A stretch of DNA of 64,000 nt from Sequoia sempervirens (Eukaryota > Streptophyta > Pinopsida > Cupressales > Cupressaceae), in assembly GCA_007258455.2 (NCBI GenBank), contig VDFB02252616.1, forward strand, positions 119,200,552 to 119,264,551, in the 5' to 3' direction. The notes under the pieces were generated by a model. It was given only the letters and a program-made list of their open reading frames with translations. It had not been told where the DNA came from and searched no databases. The position numbers and the translations under genes were made by a program. Below, piece by piece: positions 1 through 12,100 of the stretch (positions within the stretch are counted from its first letter, which is position 1; every line of letters begins with the position of its first letter).

Positions 1-226
1 ACAGCTTCATTAAAAATTTTAGGCTCACACTGATTAACTAGATAGAAAGCTATTTGTGCCTTTTCATCAAATTTTGCATCCTTTCTTCTAGTTTGAACTC
101 CTGCATTTTTATCCCCAATAATCTAATCTTTGGGGTGATATTTAGCTAGAGCTTTTGATGCAACCCTTTCAAGACTTGTTGTTTCATTTCTAGGGCTTGC
201 TGAATCAGTTCCTTCTGAAATTATTT

Positions 227-1036
227 CTAGTTCAAGTTCTTCTTCCTCATTATCCTGCAAAGATTCAACATAACATGTGGTCTTTCATCAAATTTTACAT
301 TAACAACTTCAACAATCTTATTAAGCCTTTTGTTAAGGCATTTATAAGCTTTGCTGTGAGTTGAGTATCCCAAAAAGATACCCTCATCACTCTTTGATTG
401 AAAGCTCCCAAGGTTATCATCATCTTTCTTGATAAAACACTTACTTTCAAAAAAATTGAAATGTTTGACAGAACCATTTTTTCCATACCAAAGTTCATAA
501 GGAGTGTGTTTAGATTTCACCCTAAGCTGCACTATATTCAAAATGTATACAGCTATATGAACAACTTCTTTCCAATACATATCAGACAACTTAGCTTCAT
601 CTAGCATGGTTCTAGCCATTTCTTTTACAGTTCTATTCTTACGTTCAACTACCTCGTTTTGTTGAGGTGTTTTTGTTGTAGCATACTGTCTTTTAATGCC
701 ATGATGTTCACAGTAATCAATAAACTCTTGAGAGGTGAACTCACCTCCTTTGTCAGATAGCAAACATTTAAGTTTCAAATTAGATTCCTTCTCAACCAAT
801 TTACGGAAGATTTTAAACCTTTCAAATGCTTTTGATTTGTGCTTAAGAAATGTGACCCAAACCATTCTAGTATAATCATCCACAAATAGCATAAAGTACC
901 TTTCACCATTAATAGACCTTGTTCTGGTTGGTCCACATAAATCAGTATGCACAAGCTGTAAAGGTTTTGAAGAAGAATGTTTTTTTGTTTTGAAACTGAT
1001 TTTAGTTTGTTTACCACTTAGACATTCTTTGCACAC
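227..1036 (-). pseudogene. Copia A integrase core
   Basis: About 269 residues of copia integrase, which joins element cDNA to host DNA in the nucleus. The DDE core is visible: first Asp in LVHTDLCGP (near residue 32), second in LSDKGGEFTS (near 95), and the Glu in the VVERKNRT motif (near 130). It is followed by the plant copia block TPYELWYGK and the LGYSTHSKAYKC region. The pre-integrase zinc region continues upstream in the same frame (HKRLGH, then CKEC) but has a stop where SWLWH is expected (TGG to TGA, near 1128). The first Met shown by the frame is therefore not a true start; this is an internal part of the polyprotein. Confidence 0.9.
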
Positions 1037-1130
1037 AGAATTTTCTGGCTTGTTAAGGATTGGTAAACCTCTAACATTCTAATTCTTACTAATTCTAACC
1101 AGATTTTCAAAGTTTATGTGTCCTAATCTT

Positions 1131-1775
1131 TTATGTCATAACCAGCTCTTCAATTTGGCCCATTAAACACATACCTTGATTATTGTCATTGCTTGATGTG
1201 TCGAGAAGATTGTACACATTTCCTTTTGTCCTCCTTCCAGCAGCAATGGCCTTTCCAAGCTTTTTTTTAATCTCACATCCCTGGGAAGTGAAAAGAACAT
1301 GATAACCACTATCACATATTTGACTAACACTTAGAAGATTGTGCTTGAGACCTTCCACATAGTACACATTATAGATAGGAGTGTCTTCATTCAGAAGAAT
1401 TGAACCTCTACCTTTAATTTGAATACCAGAGTTATCACCAAACTTAACATATCCACCTACATAATCTTCAAGATTTATAAACTTATCCTTGTCGCCAGTC
1501 ATATGGTTAGAACATCCACTGTCCAGGACCCATAAGTCCTTTTTCTTGGAATGAAAAGTTGTTTGAACCAACATAGTTTGCTCAATGTTGTTGACAATCT
1601 TATGTTTCCAAACCTTTTTAATTTTTTGTTGTTTAGATTGCAGATCAGTTTTGCACTGTTTGACAGAATGTCCCAAAGCATTGCATTTAAAACATCTAAT
1701 TTGTATAACAAAACCATAGTGTTGTCTAGGACCAAACCTGGGTATTCTAGAATTCATAAGCCTGCAAGTGCTCAC
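1131..1775 (-). pseudogene. Copia A second zinc knuckle and aspartic protease
   Basis: The 214-residue frame opens with a CX2CX4HX4C knuckle, CFKCNALGHSVKQC (residues 29-42). It continues to a copia aspartic protease, WVLDSGCSNHMTGD, with the catalytic D-S-G intact, and then the LLSVSQICDSGYHV region that precedes the integrase zinc domain. The protease would cut the Gag-Pol polyprotein inside the particle. A frameshift separates it from the integrase frame near 1131-1140. A second knuckle just before the protease fits Sirevirus-type gag. Confidence 0.88.
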
Positions 1776-1859
1776 CTTGTGCCCAAATTTGTTGCAGAAA
1801 AAACAATAACCATAGAAGAAAGGATTGACTCTGTATGAAGATCTATTACCTCTTAAAGA

Positions 1860-2375
1860 CTAAACATGATCCTTACCAAATTTTGAGTGATTTGAACCTG
1901 AACCTTTGACTTCAGAAGAGGGGTTTTGTTTTGCATGGTCAATTGAGCATTCACCCTTTTCGTAACCAACACCAGTTTTATCTTTGTACATCTTCTGCTT
2001 GATGAGCATCTCATTCAGTTTTAGAGTGCTTTCATATTTTTCAATTTCCTTCCTAAGACAGACTACTTCTTGTTCTAGTTTTTGAATTTCTTGATCTTTG
2101 CAGCTTACAGTCTCTCGAAGGCAATCTTCAACTCTTTTAGCTTCTTCAAGCTGAGTTTTCAAAGAGACCATTTCTTGATCTGGTTTATGTTCTTGAGTAA
2201 GAACTTGTTTTTTGAGTTTTCTGATCTCTTGTAAAGCACATTTCAGCTCACTTTCAAGATCTACTTCACCTTCTTCAATGTCAATGGTGTTTGTATCATT
2301 CTGATGAGTAATTTCAGCCATGAACAAAGTTTCATCTTCTTTAGCTGATGAATCTTCAGACTCAATATCATTCAT
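1860..2375 (-). pseudogene. Copia A gag spacer, acidic and coiled-coil
   Basis: A 171-residue frame between the two zinc-knuckle segments. The N-terminal 40 residues are acidic (ESEDSSAKEDE). Residues about 40-125 carry leucine/glutamate/lysine heptads (ALQEIRKLKKQV, QKLEQEVVCLRKEIEKYE), typical of a coiled coil that could mediate Gag assembly. No enzyme motif is present. It is offset by one base from the gag capsid frame that ends at 2368, so it is read here as the displaced middle of one Gag. Confidence 0.75.
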
Positions 2376-3298
2376 CCTTACTAAATAGACTTTTCTTCTT
2401 TTTGAAATAGAAGTTTTGATTAGGTTTGAAGGCCTTCTTCATAGGCTGTTTTTCAGTTGTCTCGTTGTCACAGATTTGATCATCATAGGGACACTTTGCA
2501 GCAAAGTGACCTATTTTGCCACAGTTAAAACATTTAAAGGGAAGTTTTCCCTTATATTTTCCTAATCCCTTTTTAAATCTTCTAATAAAATGGGATTCTT
2601 TAGAATCAGACAACTCTGATTCACTGACTTTTTCTTTCTTTTCAGTGTTAAAGGCAGTTTCTTTTCCTGTTGAATTGTTTTTGCTAGTTCTCATTTCATA
2701 GGCAGTAAGTATTCCTTGTAGGTTGTCTAAGGTAAGCTTATCAAAGTGTTTCTTTTCTTCTAGGGCTGAAACCTTAGATTCAAATTTGGATGGTAAGGTT
2801 CTAACAACCTTTGTGACCACATCAAATTCATTAACCTCTTGACCTAGACCTTTCATTGAATTGACAACTTCATCAACTCTTAGGAAATATTCAGCCACTT
2901 TTTCATCATCCTTCATTTTCAACTCCTCAAACTGATGTTTGAGTGTAATGATTTTTGACAGTTTGACTTTCTCATTCCCTTGATATATAGTTTCAAGTTT
3001 TTTCCCAAATTCCATGAGCAGATTTGCAATGCATGACTTTAATAAACACATCTTTAGTTAACCCACACAAGATGGCATGCTTAGCTCTGGCATTTGTTTC
3101 ATACCTCTTTTTTTCAGCAGCATTAGTGGGAATAGATTCTAGTACATTGTAATCATTTAAAACAATGCTCCAAACATCAACATCAAAAGAAACAAGAAAA
3201 GCTTCCATTCTGATTCTCCAAAACACATAATCAGTTCCATCAAATAACGGAGCTCTGGATACAGAGGCACCGTCTTGAGAATGTGCCATTAAAAACAA
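2368..3298 (-). pseudogene. Copia A Gag: capsid and first zinc knuckle
   Basis: Two overlapping frames make one Gag broken by a frameshift in an A-run near 3000. The N-terminal piece (2993-3298) has APLFDGTDYVFWRIRMEAFL, the usual start of plant copia Gag; MAHSQDG just before it is the likely initiator. The second piece (2368-3051) carries the capsid fold signature (LETIYQGNEKVK through KVAEYFLRVDEVVNSMKGLG) and a knuckle, CFNCGKIGHFAAKC. The product would package element RNA into cytoplasmic particles. The PBS lies about 55 bp upstream of the start. Confidence 0.9.
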
Positions 3299-3351
3299 AC
3301 TCCAAGACCAAGATCAATCCAAGGTGATTATAACCTATCAGAGGACCCTAC

Positions 3352-3363
3352 GCTCTGATACCA
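3352..3363 (-). promoter_or_regulatory. Copia A primer-binding site (initiator tRNA-Met)
   Basis: The minus strand reads TGGTATCAGAGC, complementary to the 3' end of plant initiator tRNA-Met. It sits two bases from the LTR edge, which fixes the element's orientation and the inner boundary of the LTR. Confidence 0.93.
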
Positions 3364-3365
3364 AT

Positions 3366-5134
3366 TGTTGGAGTTAAAATGACACTGAGAGGGGGGGGTG
3401 AATCAGTGTCTTAACATATTTGACCAATTTTCACAAATTCAAAAAAAACCATAGCTCATATCTGATCTCAATATACTCTGATTAATGCATTCATGAGTTG
3501 AATGTAATCATTCATAAATAGAATTGAGAAAAGTAATAACCAAACAGTGAACTGAAATAACAACATAGTAAAGCAGAGAGAACTCAGAAGAACAAGGAGA
3601 CTCAAGATTTTACCGAGTGGAAAACCCTCCTGGGGTATAAAAACCACTCCCGAAATGCCTTCCAGGCTTAATCTTTTAAACAAAAGTTCACAATGCCTTA
3701 TAGGATGATTTTTGAGCACCCACTCAAGGAGCACTAGCCCCTCATTTTGAGACACCCATCTCAAGGAGTACCAACTCCTCAAATTATGTTTTGAACAATA
3801 ATAATGACTCAGAGGATTTCTCTGTTTTCAGTTAAGCACATATCTCTCTATTTTATTGTAGAGTTCATTCATACATTTCCATACAGACAAGGAATGATAC
3901 TCTCAGAATTCAACCAACAACCCTTAAAGTTTTCAACACTGGTATTTATATACATTTCAAGTATGTCAGTCAATAATAAGGTCTTGTGTTTTTCACCAGA
4001 ATCTGAAACTCACTTGCTAATTTTAGCTGAATAATGACAATCTGTAGATGATGGAAAAAATCAAGAGTAATGCTTATCCAGAGAGTTGCAAATCATCAAT
4101 TATTTCAAAAACGCAACTACTCAAAGAGGAAACTCAATGAATATGTTGCCATGTAATGGTTCTGAGATTCGATGCAATCAATGATGTCGGCCTGCAACTA
4201 TATTTAGAAATTTCCATGACGGCCACAGAATTTGAGACTTCGTTAACCGTTTGCTGAGACATCCAGATAGTTCTGCCGAAGGCAATTAAAACGTTGATCA
4301 TTCCTTTTAGTTATCGCTTTCGCCATAACCCATCAGAGTCGGGGAGAAGACATAACGACTACCTTATGTCATGCCGAGAGCTCATATGTTTTGTTCTTTC
4401 CAATCGCTGAGACGTCAGAATCTTTCTCACCGAGACGCCCTTTTGTTTCATTCACTGTCACTATAGCCTTTTCCTCATTTGCTTTTTCCATGACCCAGCG
4501 AAGTCGGGAAGACCTCTCGCAGACCACATGATGTTTCACCAAAAGCCCTCTTATGTGTCGCTGTAGCATACCGTTATCGGGGAGACCTCTCGTAGAATGC
4601 TTGAGTCATACTAAAAGACCTCATCCACTCTAAGTCGCTGAGACAAATCATTTTTTATGCCAACAAGGAACCTTTTGTTTTCCATCGGCGAGACCGAGGT
4701 CACTCGCTGAGACCTCATACCGATGAAGGATTACTTACGCCGAAGAACCACCTCAAGTATTAGTCAGTGAGACCTATTGAAATCGCTAAGACCTCAGCCC
4801 GACGGCCAAACTCATGCTGATATTCCTATCCAAATGTAGGTCAGTAAGACATGACGTATTCGATGAAACATTACATCGAAGACGATTTCCTTTGCCGATA
4901 TGCCCTTTCCACTGTCACCAAGACCACGATCAATGTCATGCCGATATGTTCTTTCTTGTGCCGGTTGGCAAGACACAAAGCGCTCGATGAAACAACATGT
5001 CGAAGACTAAACTCCTGCCGATATGTTCCTTTTCCTTCGATCGGTGAGACAATGAGTATGTTATGTCGAAAGATACTCAAAGGTAAATTTTGACATCAAG
5101 GACAAACCAAACAGATCACAACTGAGAACCAACA
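3366..5134 (-). repeat. Copia A 5' LTR
   Basis: On the plus strand the segment begins TGTTGGAGTTAAAATG next to the PBS and ends near AACCAACA, giving TG...CA ends with short inverted termini (TGTTGG / CCAACA). The inner edge is certain; the outer edge at 5134 is inferred from the terminal inverted repeat alone, because the other LTR is outside the window and the target duplication cannot be compared. The outer third (about 4400-5070) is packed with variants of a GAGACC-type motif. Open frames here are not genes. Confidence 0.8.
4400..5060. repeat. Clustered TCGNTGAGACC-type motifs in copia A LTR
   Basis: About ten variants of a roughly 10-base motif around GAGAC(C) occur, for example near 4407, 4430, 4578, 4633, 4688, 4706, 4768, 4785, 4844 and 5043. 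CTGCCGATATG-type words near 4893, 4938 and 5015 accompany them. Spacing is irregular, so this is not a simple tandem array. Position in the U3-like outer LTR suggests regulatory sites, but that is inference. Confidence 0.6.
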
Positions 5135-5167
5135 TTTCCTTCTTCAACATATAGTTTTGTCTTATCT

Positions 5168-5565
5168 TGCACTATCCTTGTGATGGAGGCAGCCCTGCAT
5201 CCTTGGAGTTTGGAAATGTCCCTTTTAATGAGGCCGGTAGTGACTCTCAAGTTCCTTGCCCTTCTCCCACCCAGTTGCAACAACGCACTCCTAGAAAGTG
5301 AATGTTCAATTTGATGGATGATATCCCAACTCTGTCATCGATTTTCACAAAATTGATGACTTTTTCTTCACAAGTTCTCAGCGAAGAAGACCTTGAGGGG
5401 CCTTCTTCCTTGGCTCTTGTTGTAGGTGAGTCGAAGCACACTACCTTTTCTATCCCTCCCTTCCAAGTTTGTCCGCCCTCCCCTTATAATGATCTATATT
5501 GGGAGCAGGATGACCTATTGGTCAATGAGGATTGGGGTGGTTCCTCTTCTTTATCTATAGATTAG
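5168..5565 (+). pseudogene. Unrecognised acidic ORF remnant
   Basis: Two frames join near 5300. The first reads from DGGSPASLEFGNVPFN to a TGA at 5299. The second (5302-5565) contains MDDIPTLSSIFTKL, then SSQVLSEEDLEGPSS, and ends WGGSSSLSID. It is Ser/Pro/acid-rich with no membrane segment and no catalytic motif. Its place upstream of a purine tract and LTR suggests a polyprotein tail or an accessory ORF. I do not recognise the family. Confidence 0.35.
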
Positions 5566-6119
5566 ATTTTTTTTTTTGTGTTGCCTCGTGCTTGTCTTTT
5601 TATGTTTGTGATCTTGTCTGGAGGACCCTTACTACCCTTGTAGGTACTTGGATACATGTGCAGAAATTTTTTGTGCACTTTTTTCTATTTGTATCATCAT
5701 TCTTATATGTGTCATAATATTACTTTTTGATATGGGAATGATGCAAAGCATTGGGGGAATTTAGGCCTTCTTCCATTTTAACCCAATTTTCATTTTCACT
5801 TAGTCTTCATGTGCTCTTCTTCATGTTTTGAGAACTTTAGGGATTGATGAATGTTCATACGCATCCATATCACATCTATCTATTTGTATCTATGAATAGT
5901 TCCCACCCCAAATTCTCAGATCCACATATCTCTTGATTTCTTTGTCTCTGCTTGTTTGCTTCTTGATGTTGTAGTTCTTATGTGTTGTCTCTCGCGTGTG
6001 TGACAACATACCATGAATACATCTCACCATGTATCTAGTGCCACAACATCTTTGCCTCTTATTTCTCTCCGTAGGATGCCATGTGCTCCTCTATGTAGCA
6101 CACACCATTCTAAGGGGGG

Positions 6120-6570
6120 ATACCATGCTTTTCTAATTTTCAATAAGGTGAATTATTTCAAAAGGACTCCTTGGTGTCAAATTTTATTTACAATGAATTC
6201 CTTGACAAAAGAATACCATATTGAAATATTTCTCATTTTCCAAAATGTTGTATTCTCTCAAAATGGACTTCTTCATGAAATTTTCTTTCAAAAAGGATTT
6301 TGTAGTGAAGAGTTTAAAAATTGTCCTTTCAAAAAAGGAGTATTTTTTTCTAAAAGGAAAGAGTCTGAAAACTTTCCTTTGAAAAAAGAACATTCTTTCC
6401 ACTAGATTCCTTGATGAAGAATATTTCAAAAGGATTCCTTGATGACAGAATAACTGGCAGAAAATGTGGTTTCTTTCATTTGGAGCATTCCTTTGAATGG
6501 TCCCCTTGGTGTCTTGAAGTGATCCCTACTGAAGGAATCCCCTTTGAAATCTTTCTTCTCAAAAGATCTC
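6120..6570. repeat. Degenerate repeats of a TCAAAAGGA..CCTTG word
   Basis: Variants of TTCAAAAGGANTCCTTG(A)TG recur near 6157, 6199, 6263, 6290, 6332, 6360, 6405, 6428 and 6492 in the region upstream of the LTR-like segment. Spacing is irregular and the copies are strongly diverged. Frames here are low-complexity and not credible genes. Confidence 0.4.
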
Positions 6571-7067
6571 TTTGATATCTTATAATGTGTGTCTTTTATC
6601 TGATATCTGATGTTGTGTGTCTTGGTGTCAGACATCTTATATCTTGGCATCTATCTTGGGGGCATATTGACTAGACCTATCTTTTTTGTGACTATCATGT
6701 AACATAGTTTGCAATAGTCACGGGCTTATCTATTTGATCAATGTGTGTCTTATGTCTATCTAATCAGGTTGTATCTTATCATGCCAGCTTTTGTCTTCTT
6801 GTGTCTTCTGAATGTGTGTCTTATGATTAGCTTTTTCACCTAAAATTTTCTATCTACAACCTAACATGTTTGGGGTGAGATCGTAGCTAGCTTTGTAGGA
6901 TCAAAGACTCATGTCATCTTCGCATCTTGGTGGAGCTCCCTCTTTCACATCTAGGTACATCAAATTAAATATTTTCTTCCTCGATGATATTGGTATATTC
7001 TCTTCAATCTCTTTCTACTTTAGCTCTCATATGCATTGACACGTATGCTCACTAAAGTGGGGGAAAA

Positions 7068-8045
7068 ATGTAATGGCGTAAATTTACACCTAGGAAAATT
7101 TCCCATTTGTTTACCTTCATTTCAGCCTTACAGTCCAATAATATAAATACTTTCCCCTTTTATCCCACTTTTCCCACATGTCCCTATCATTTTTTTAGTG
7201 AGGGAATTTTTTTCAGGGACTTGCACATATTGTGTGAACGGTTGCACGCCATGTTGTTGTCCTGACAAAGGTTCCTATGTCTAGAATCTACATAAGTGTT
7301 ATAATTCCTAGGTGCCTGTGAATGTAATGTTCCATGCAAACTCTTGACCAAAAACAATTGACTATTTTCCTCCATTTACCCATTCAAACTTCATTCTTTC
7401 ACTCTCTCACAATCTCATGAAACTTCTCTCTCATTCTTGCAACACTTCTTGATCATTCTTTCTCTATTCTCACTCTTTCTTGCTACTACCAGCTTCTTGC
7501 TTGGCTTCTACAACATCTTCTTGCTCCAACACCATTTTCATTGTAGGTTTAAGAAGCTCTATCTCCTTTGTGTGGTGTCATATATCTTCTTCTTCCTCTC
7601 TCAACCTTGAGTGCTCATAGAAAGGAAGGTGATATTGTTTCTTTTTATTTTCTTGCATTATCATTCTTTAGAGTAGCATTCAGGTTGTTGCTCTCTACTT
7701 TATTGTGTCATTTCTACTCTCTTCTGTATCACTTTCTCTATATCATTGCATATTTGGTTGTCTATGGAGGTGGGAACATCGAAACGAGGACTTGATTGAG
7801 GAAAGTTCCAAACACAAAGCCAATATTTTTCCTATCACTATGTGTGTAGGTGTTGTTCATTTTCTTGGAGCTAGCTGGCGAACTAGACATTGAGTAAGTT
7901 GGTACTCTTCTATCTTTGTCATTTCATTATTAGAGTAGTTTTTATAGTATTCTTCTTGTTGTACTTCACATTCCTTTATTTTTCTATCAAATTGCAAAAC
8001 TTTAATATTCGGGTTGATAGTAAACTATGATTTTTTGGTTGTTAC
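7068..8045 (+). repeat. LTR-like segment with TATA box
   Basis: Starts TGTAATGGCGTAAATTTACACC right after a G-rich purine tract, as a 3' LTR does. A TATAAATA box is at 7142-7149. The end at 8045 (GGTTGTTACA) is chosen only because it mirrors the TGTAAT start. No second copy is in the window, so length and class are tentative. Confidence 0.45.
7142..7149 (+). promoter_or_regulatory. TATA box of the LTR-like segment
   Basis: TATAAATA, about 75 bases inside the LTR-like start and followed by a pyrimidine-rich stretch, is placed as a pol II LTR promoter would be. No transcript evidence is available. Confidence 0.4.
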
Positions 8046-8360
8046 ATGACCCTCTATCCATATAGGACACCAATGCGTCCCTAAGACTCCAACAAAAAGT
8101 GTTGAACTCTTACTCTTACACTATCATCCTTGAAAGAGAGCTATCTAGTTCATAGTTTGAGATCTATGTAGTCTTCTCACTCGGTTCCAAAAAACACCTG
8201 TCATAATCTAAAGGGAAATAGAGTTTTGTTTTCCCTTCCTTTTTAGCCTGTCCTTTCTTCATTAACTTATTAGGTATTATGAGGTAGTTTAGGGAAATTC
8301 ATTCCCTTAGGTTCTTTCATGACCTGGAGCCTTGGAGTGATGAATCCACCTTCTCTATAA
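8046..8360. other. Unassigned stretch
   Basis: I see no coding, repeat or RNA signal here. The homology to the copia B LTR begins only at about 8361. Confidence 0.5.
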
Positions 8361-9124
8361 TTCCACATCATTAGAATATTTTCCACTACTACTACAATCA
8401 CCTAAAATTTAAGAACACCTTTATTTAATGCAACCAAACACACTGGCATAGATATGCAACACACCAAACAACCTTGTAGAACACCACAAAACCTAAAACA
8501 TCAAGGAAAGGTAGATACAGACAATATAAGAATGTTCTCAAATCTACAAGACAAGAACCTTCATTGTGGAGAAATGTGAAGCAATCTCATTTCTCCCAGA
8601 CACCATATTTCACCAAACATATGAACTGTCAAACACATGTTCCACTATAGAATGATCCAGAACGTAAAACTCTAGATATAGAACCTCTAAACACCTCTAA
8701 TCATCATATATAAACCACGCAGGAATATAAGAAATGTAGAGCAGAACATTGAACACCACTATGTCACACTAAACTCTCTTTTATTCAAATTTTATTAAAA
8801 GCACTTGGAAACCAAGTGAACCAACTACATCACCAACACTAATAACATCTCTACAACACATCTATAGCATATACAACACCTCTCATCAACTATAGCACAT
8901 CCAACTATCTCTCCAAACACAACTTATGAAACTATACTGAAGTAAGACATCAATGATAACACCAACATTGTGTTGACATTGATACCAACAACTCCTCAAG
9001 CTTCCAACAAATCCAATGCTATGGGTTGACATCATCAACACCAACATCATTCCCACACTCTCTTCATACAAGGGGTTGCCATCAATGACAACACCTAAAC
9101 AAATAAAAAAAACTCAAGCTTCCA
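8361..9124 (-). repeat. Copia B 3' LTR, truncated
   Basis: Aligns by eye with the distal part of the 5' LTR (about 21270-22023): shared words include CATCAAGGAAAGGTAGATAC, AGAATGATCCAGAAC and GGGGTTG(G/C)CATCAATGACAAC. The inner edge at AAGCTTCCA is followed directly by the PPT. The other LTR end is missing: similarity stops near 8361, where about 900 bp of LTR should follow. Confidence 0.8.
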
Positions 9125-9125
9125 A

Positions 9126-9141
9126 AAATCTCCCCTTTTCT
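9126..9141 (-). promoter_or_regulatory. Copia B polypurine tract
   Basis: The minus strand reads GAGAAAAGGGGAGATTT immediately before the LTR start TGGAAGCTTG. This is the plus-strand priming site expected at the 3' LTR edge. Confidence 0.65.
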
Positions 9142-12100
9142 CATTGATGGAAACATCGGCTTTCTAAAAACCATCAAAAACAACTAACAAAAACTTTGCA
9201 ATAGGTAGTACTCCCCCTGACTGGGACAACTCTTTATTCTTCTTCACAAAATTCTTCTCCTACAACACCAGCTCTCTCTCCCCCTTTTTTCAAGCAATAC
9301 TTTTCAATATACTTGTAACGCCCCGCTAAAGGACCTGATGGATTAACACAAAAAACCTACATGTCAATAAAAAAAATTTAAAAGAAACTACGGTAACACT
9401 AACTAATACAACTCAACAAATTAATATGGATGATATTATTACATTAACATCATATCATAATCATATTTTAACTTAAAAGCAACATTAATTATAGCCCACT
9501 TACACACTTATCCACCATGGTCCCCTAACGTCGCTACTATGATACACCTACATCAACTAAGCCGATAGAAATATATTTGATACACTAAGACCACATCCAA
9601 ACAATTCTTTGAATGTAAATTAAATCTCATACATCAAATTACATATGATAACATAAATTAATTATAAATAACCTCATCTAACACTATGCCAATATGATCC
9701 TAATTTAATTAATGCCATAAAATCGATACATAAAAATATATCATATCTACTACTAAATTAAGTTCATATTCATCTTAAATACAACATTTCTATGTTAACC
9801 TTTTCATTACAGAATAAACAACAATAAATATATCTTTATGGTTACATCAACTTATTTACAATTTCATTACACGAATGCTACAACATACAAGATATATTCA
9901 TCTGAGAGAAATATAGATATATAATACATATTGAATGCAATTTTCATTGAAATATCACCTGCACATAAATTTAACTATGCAATGAAATGGAAGGAAAGAC
10001 TCTCCATGTTGTCCACGACTTTAACCACCTAAACCCCAATGGATGGTTCGGAAATACCACCCTACCACGTGGAACCCTAAGGCCCACTCCCTCCATGCTA
10101 GAAGACAACACTAGGCCCCACACACATACAAGCAACATATACAACAAGTGGCTGACATAAAACATCCAAATGAGACTACCTGAAACAAGAATCAACTAAA
10201 AAATTACAAGGACTTCCACAAAAACTTTCAGATACTTTTAGAGACTCAATCACATAATACAAATGGATAGGAAACTCAAAAGTTGACCATTATACCTCAA
10301 CACATACAATGAAGTACATAACATTATTTGCACAATCATATAACATAATAGCCAATTTTCAAGTTTAGCAGTTAATAATCAGGACTAACAATACATAACA
10401 TTGGTATAAGTGATCTTTACACGGTACAAAAAAAATCTCAACATAAGTTTTTACAAATGGGAAGAGATTATCAACATAAACACAATAAAACATTCAAGCA
10501 CAAATGATACAACACAATATAGATAAAATGATAGAACTATTTTTTCTTAAACAACTTCAAAACTAAACTAATTTTTTTCTCTTGACAGCAATAAATCTGT
10601 CATCCATAAAACAACCATAAAACACTCAAATCAATTCGAAATTCAAATCTATCAAAAACCCATTTCAGATTTGGCCCACGACTACTCAGTTGCACGGGAA
10701 AAATTAAGAAAAAGTGACTAAAAATTTTACAAAATGCAAAACAACAAATGGTTCCCACAAAAACGTCTTTTCGGTATACCTGACTACAACCAAATGACAA
10801 AACAAGAAATCTAACAACCAAATCTTTTCTAAAATATAAAATATTAAAATTTTAATTAATTTAACCACCTTAAAATTCTTATAAATCTACAATCCTAGTA
10901 TTCTATTGACTGGTTGCAATTACAGGGAGAAACAAGAGAGTATTTGGACTCATGCAGGAGTAGCTTGATAGCAGTCTCGTGTTTCAACCATATCTCAAAA
11001 ACTACAATCTGGGTTTTCGAGATTTTTGAACACAATTTAAAAGACAACAAAATGCAAAAACCCTTTAAAATTCTCACCAACCTAATTCGTAAAAACAGAA
11101 TTATGGGCAACGCAATCAAACCATTTTATTGGTAGAAAATTGAGACAATAAATATGTATTAATTTTTATTCTGGAATAAATAAATGTTTCAATCACACAA
11201 AATAAAAATATCTATCATTTATTTTCAAAAATCAGAGAGAGAAATCAATCAAATTATTCTTACATTCAAAAAGAAAATTTCAAACAAAAGATTTCAAAAT
11301 TCAACCTGGATCCAATGCTTGATACGGATGAGAATTCGATACGGAGCTCTGAAAATTTTGAACTTCTGACTCTAATATAGAATTTTCTAAAAACCACAAT
11401 TCCTCAACAAGATCTATTCCCTTCAAATTATCATTGAAATTCAAATCCCCCTCCAAATTTTAATTCAAAACTACTCTAAATTTCTCAAACACCTTCCGAA
11501 AAAATTACTCCCCAAAACTATGTAAAATCTCAGCCCTCTCAAAACTCCCCCAAAAATCTTCTTTTTATTTTTTTTCTTATTTTTTTATTCAAATCCTCTA
11601 AAATTTGTGAAACTCTATTTTCCTATTTTCACATAAATAAAACTAATTAAATTTCAAAAAACGAAAGAAAAACAAAAATAAAAGCAACTTTCTTTGTTTT
11701 TCCTAAAAAGACTATTTTTCCCAAAATAAAACAAGGAAATAAAATCGTCTCATAAAATAAATTACTAAAATATTAAATTAAAGTACCTATCCTCATCCCA
11801 CTAATAAAATAATTAAAATAAATTAAATAATCAATTAAACTCAAAATAATCACTCTACCAAAATAGTAAATCAAAACATAAATATAACATATGCTTGCAT
11901 ATTAATATTTAAATATTTATTAATAAACATTAATATTTAATAAATAACATTAAAATATGTTAATATTTAAAATTATATTTCCATAAAACATAATATACAT
12001 ATAATCATAATAATATTAATAACAATTAAATAATAACAACTAACATATTGATCAAATATCTAACTTCACTCAAATAATCCACAAACTAAGGTAAAACATA

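Larger units (their letters stand above)
1..5134 (-). mobile_element. Copia A: 5' half of a Ty1/copia LTR retrotransposon
   Basis: Read on the minus strand the order is 5' LTR, initiator-Met PBS, gag, a coiled-coil spacer, a second zinc knuckle with protease, then integrase. The RT, RNase H and 3' LTR lie beyond the window's left edge. Positions 1-226 hold the decayed linker after integrase. A long gag with a coiled-coil part and a second zinc knuckle, and an LTR edge with a G-run followed by GTGAATCA, resemble Sirevirus (SIRE/Maximus) elements; that lineage call is inference. Gag-pol is spread over several frames with stops, so the element cannot be autonomous. Confidence 0.9.
5135..8045 (+). 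mobile_element. LTR-element remnant, 3' end, unclassified
   Basis: A plus-strand remnant. An open stretch (about 5168-5565) is followed by about 1.5 kb of T-rich non-coding DNA, a purine tract (GTGGGGGAAAAA, just before 7068) and an LTR-like segment starting TGTAATGG. No protease, RT or integrase motif is visible, so superfamily is not assigned. The left edge abuts the copia A LTR, which probably inserted into or truncated it. Confidence 0.5.

Noticed and set aside
3468..3782. 104-residue minus-strand frame in the copia A LTR, with a Leu/Phe-rich stretch
   Set aside because: It lies wholly in the LTR and has no start context or homology; hydrophobic appearance comes from AT-rich composition.
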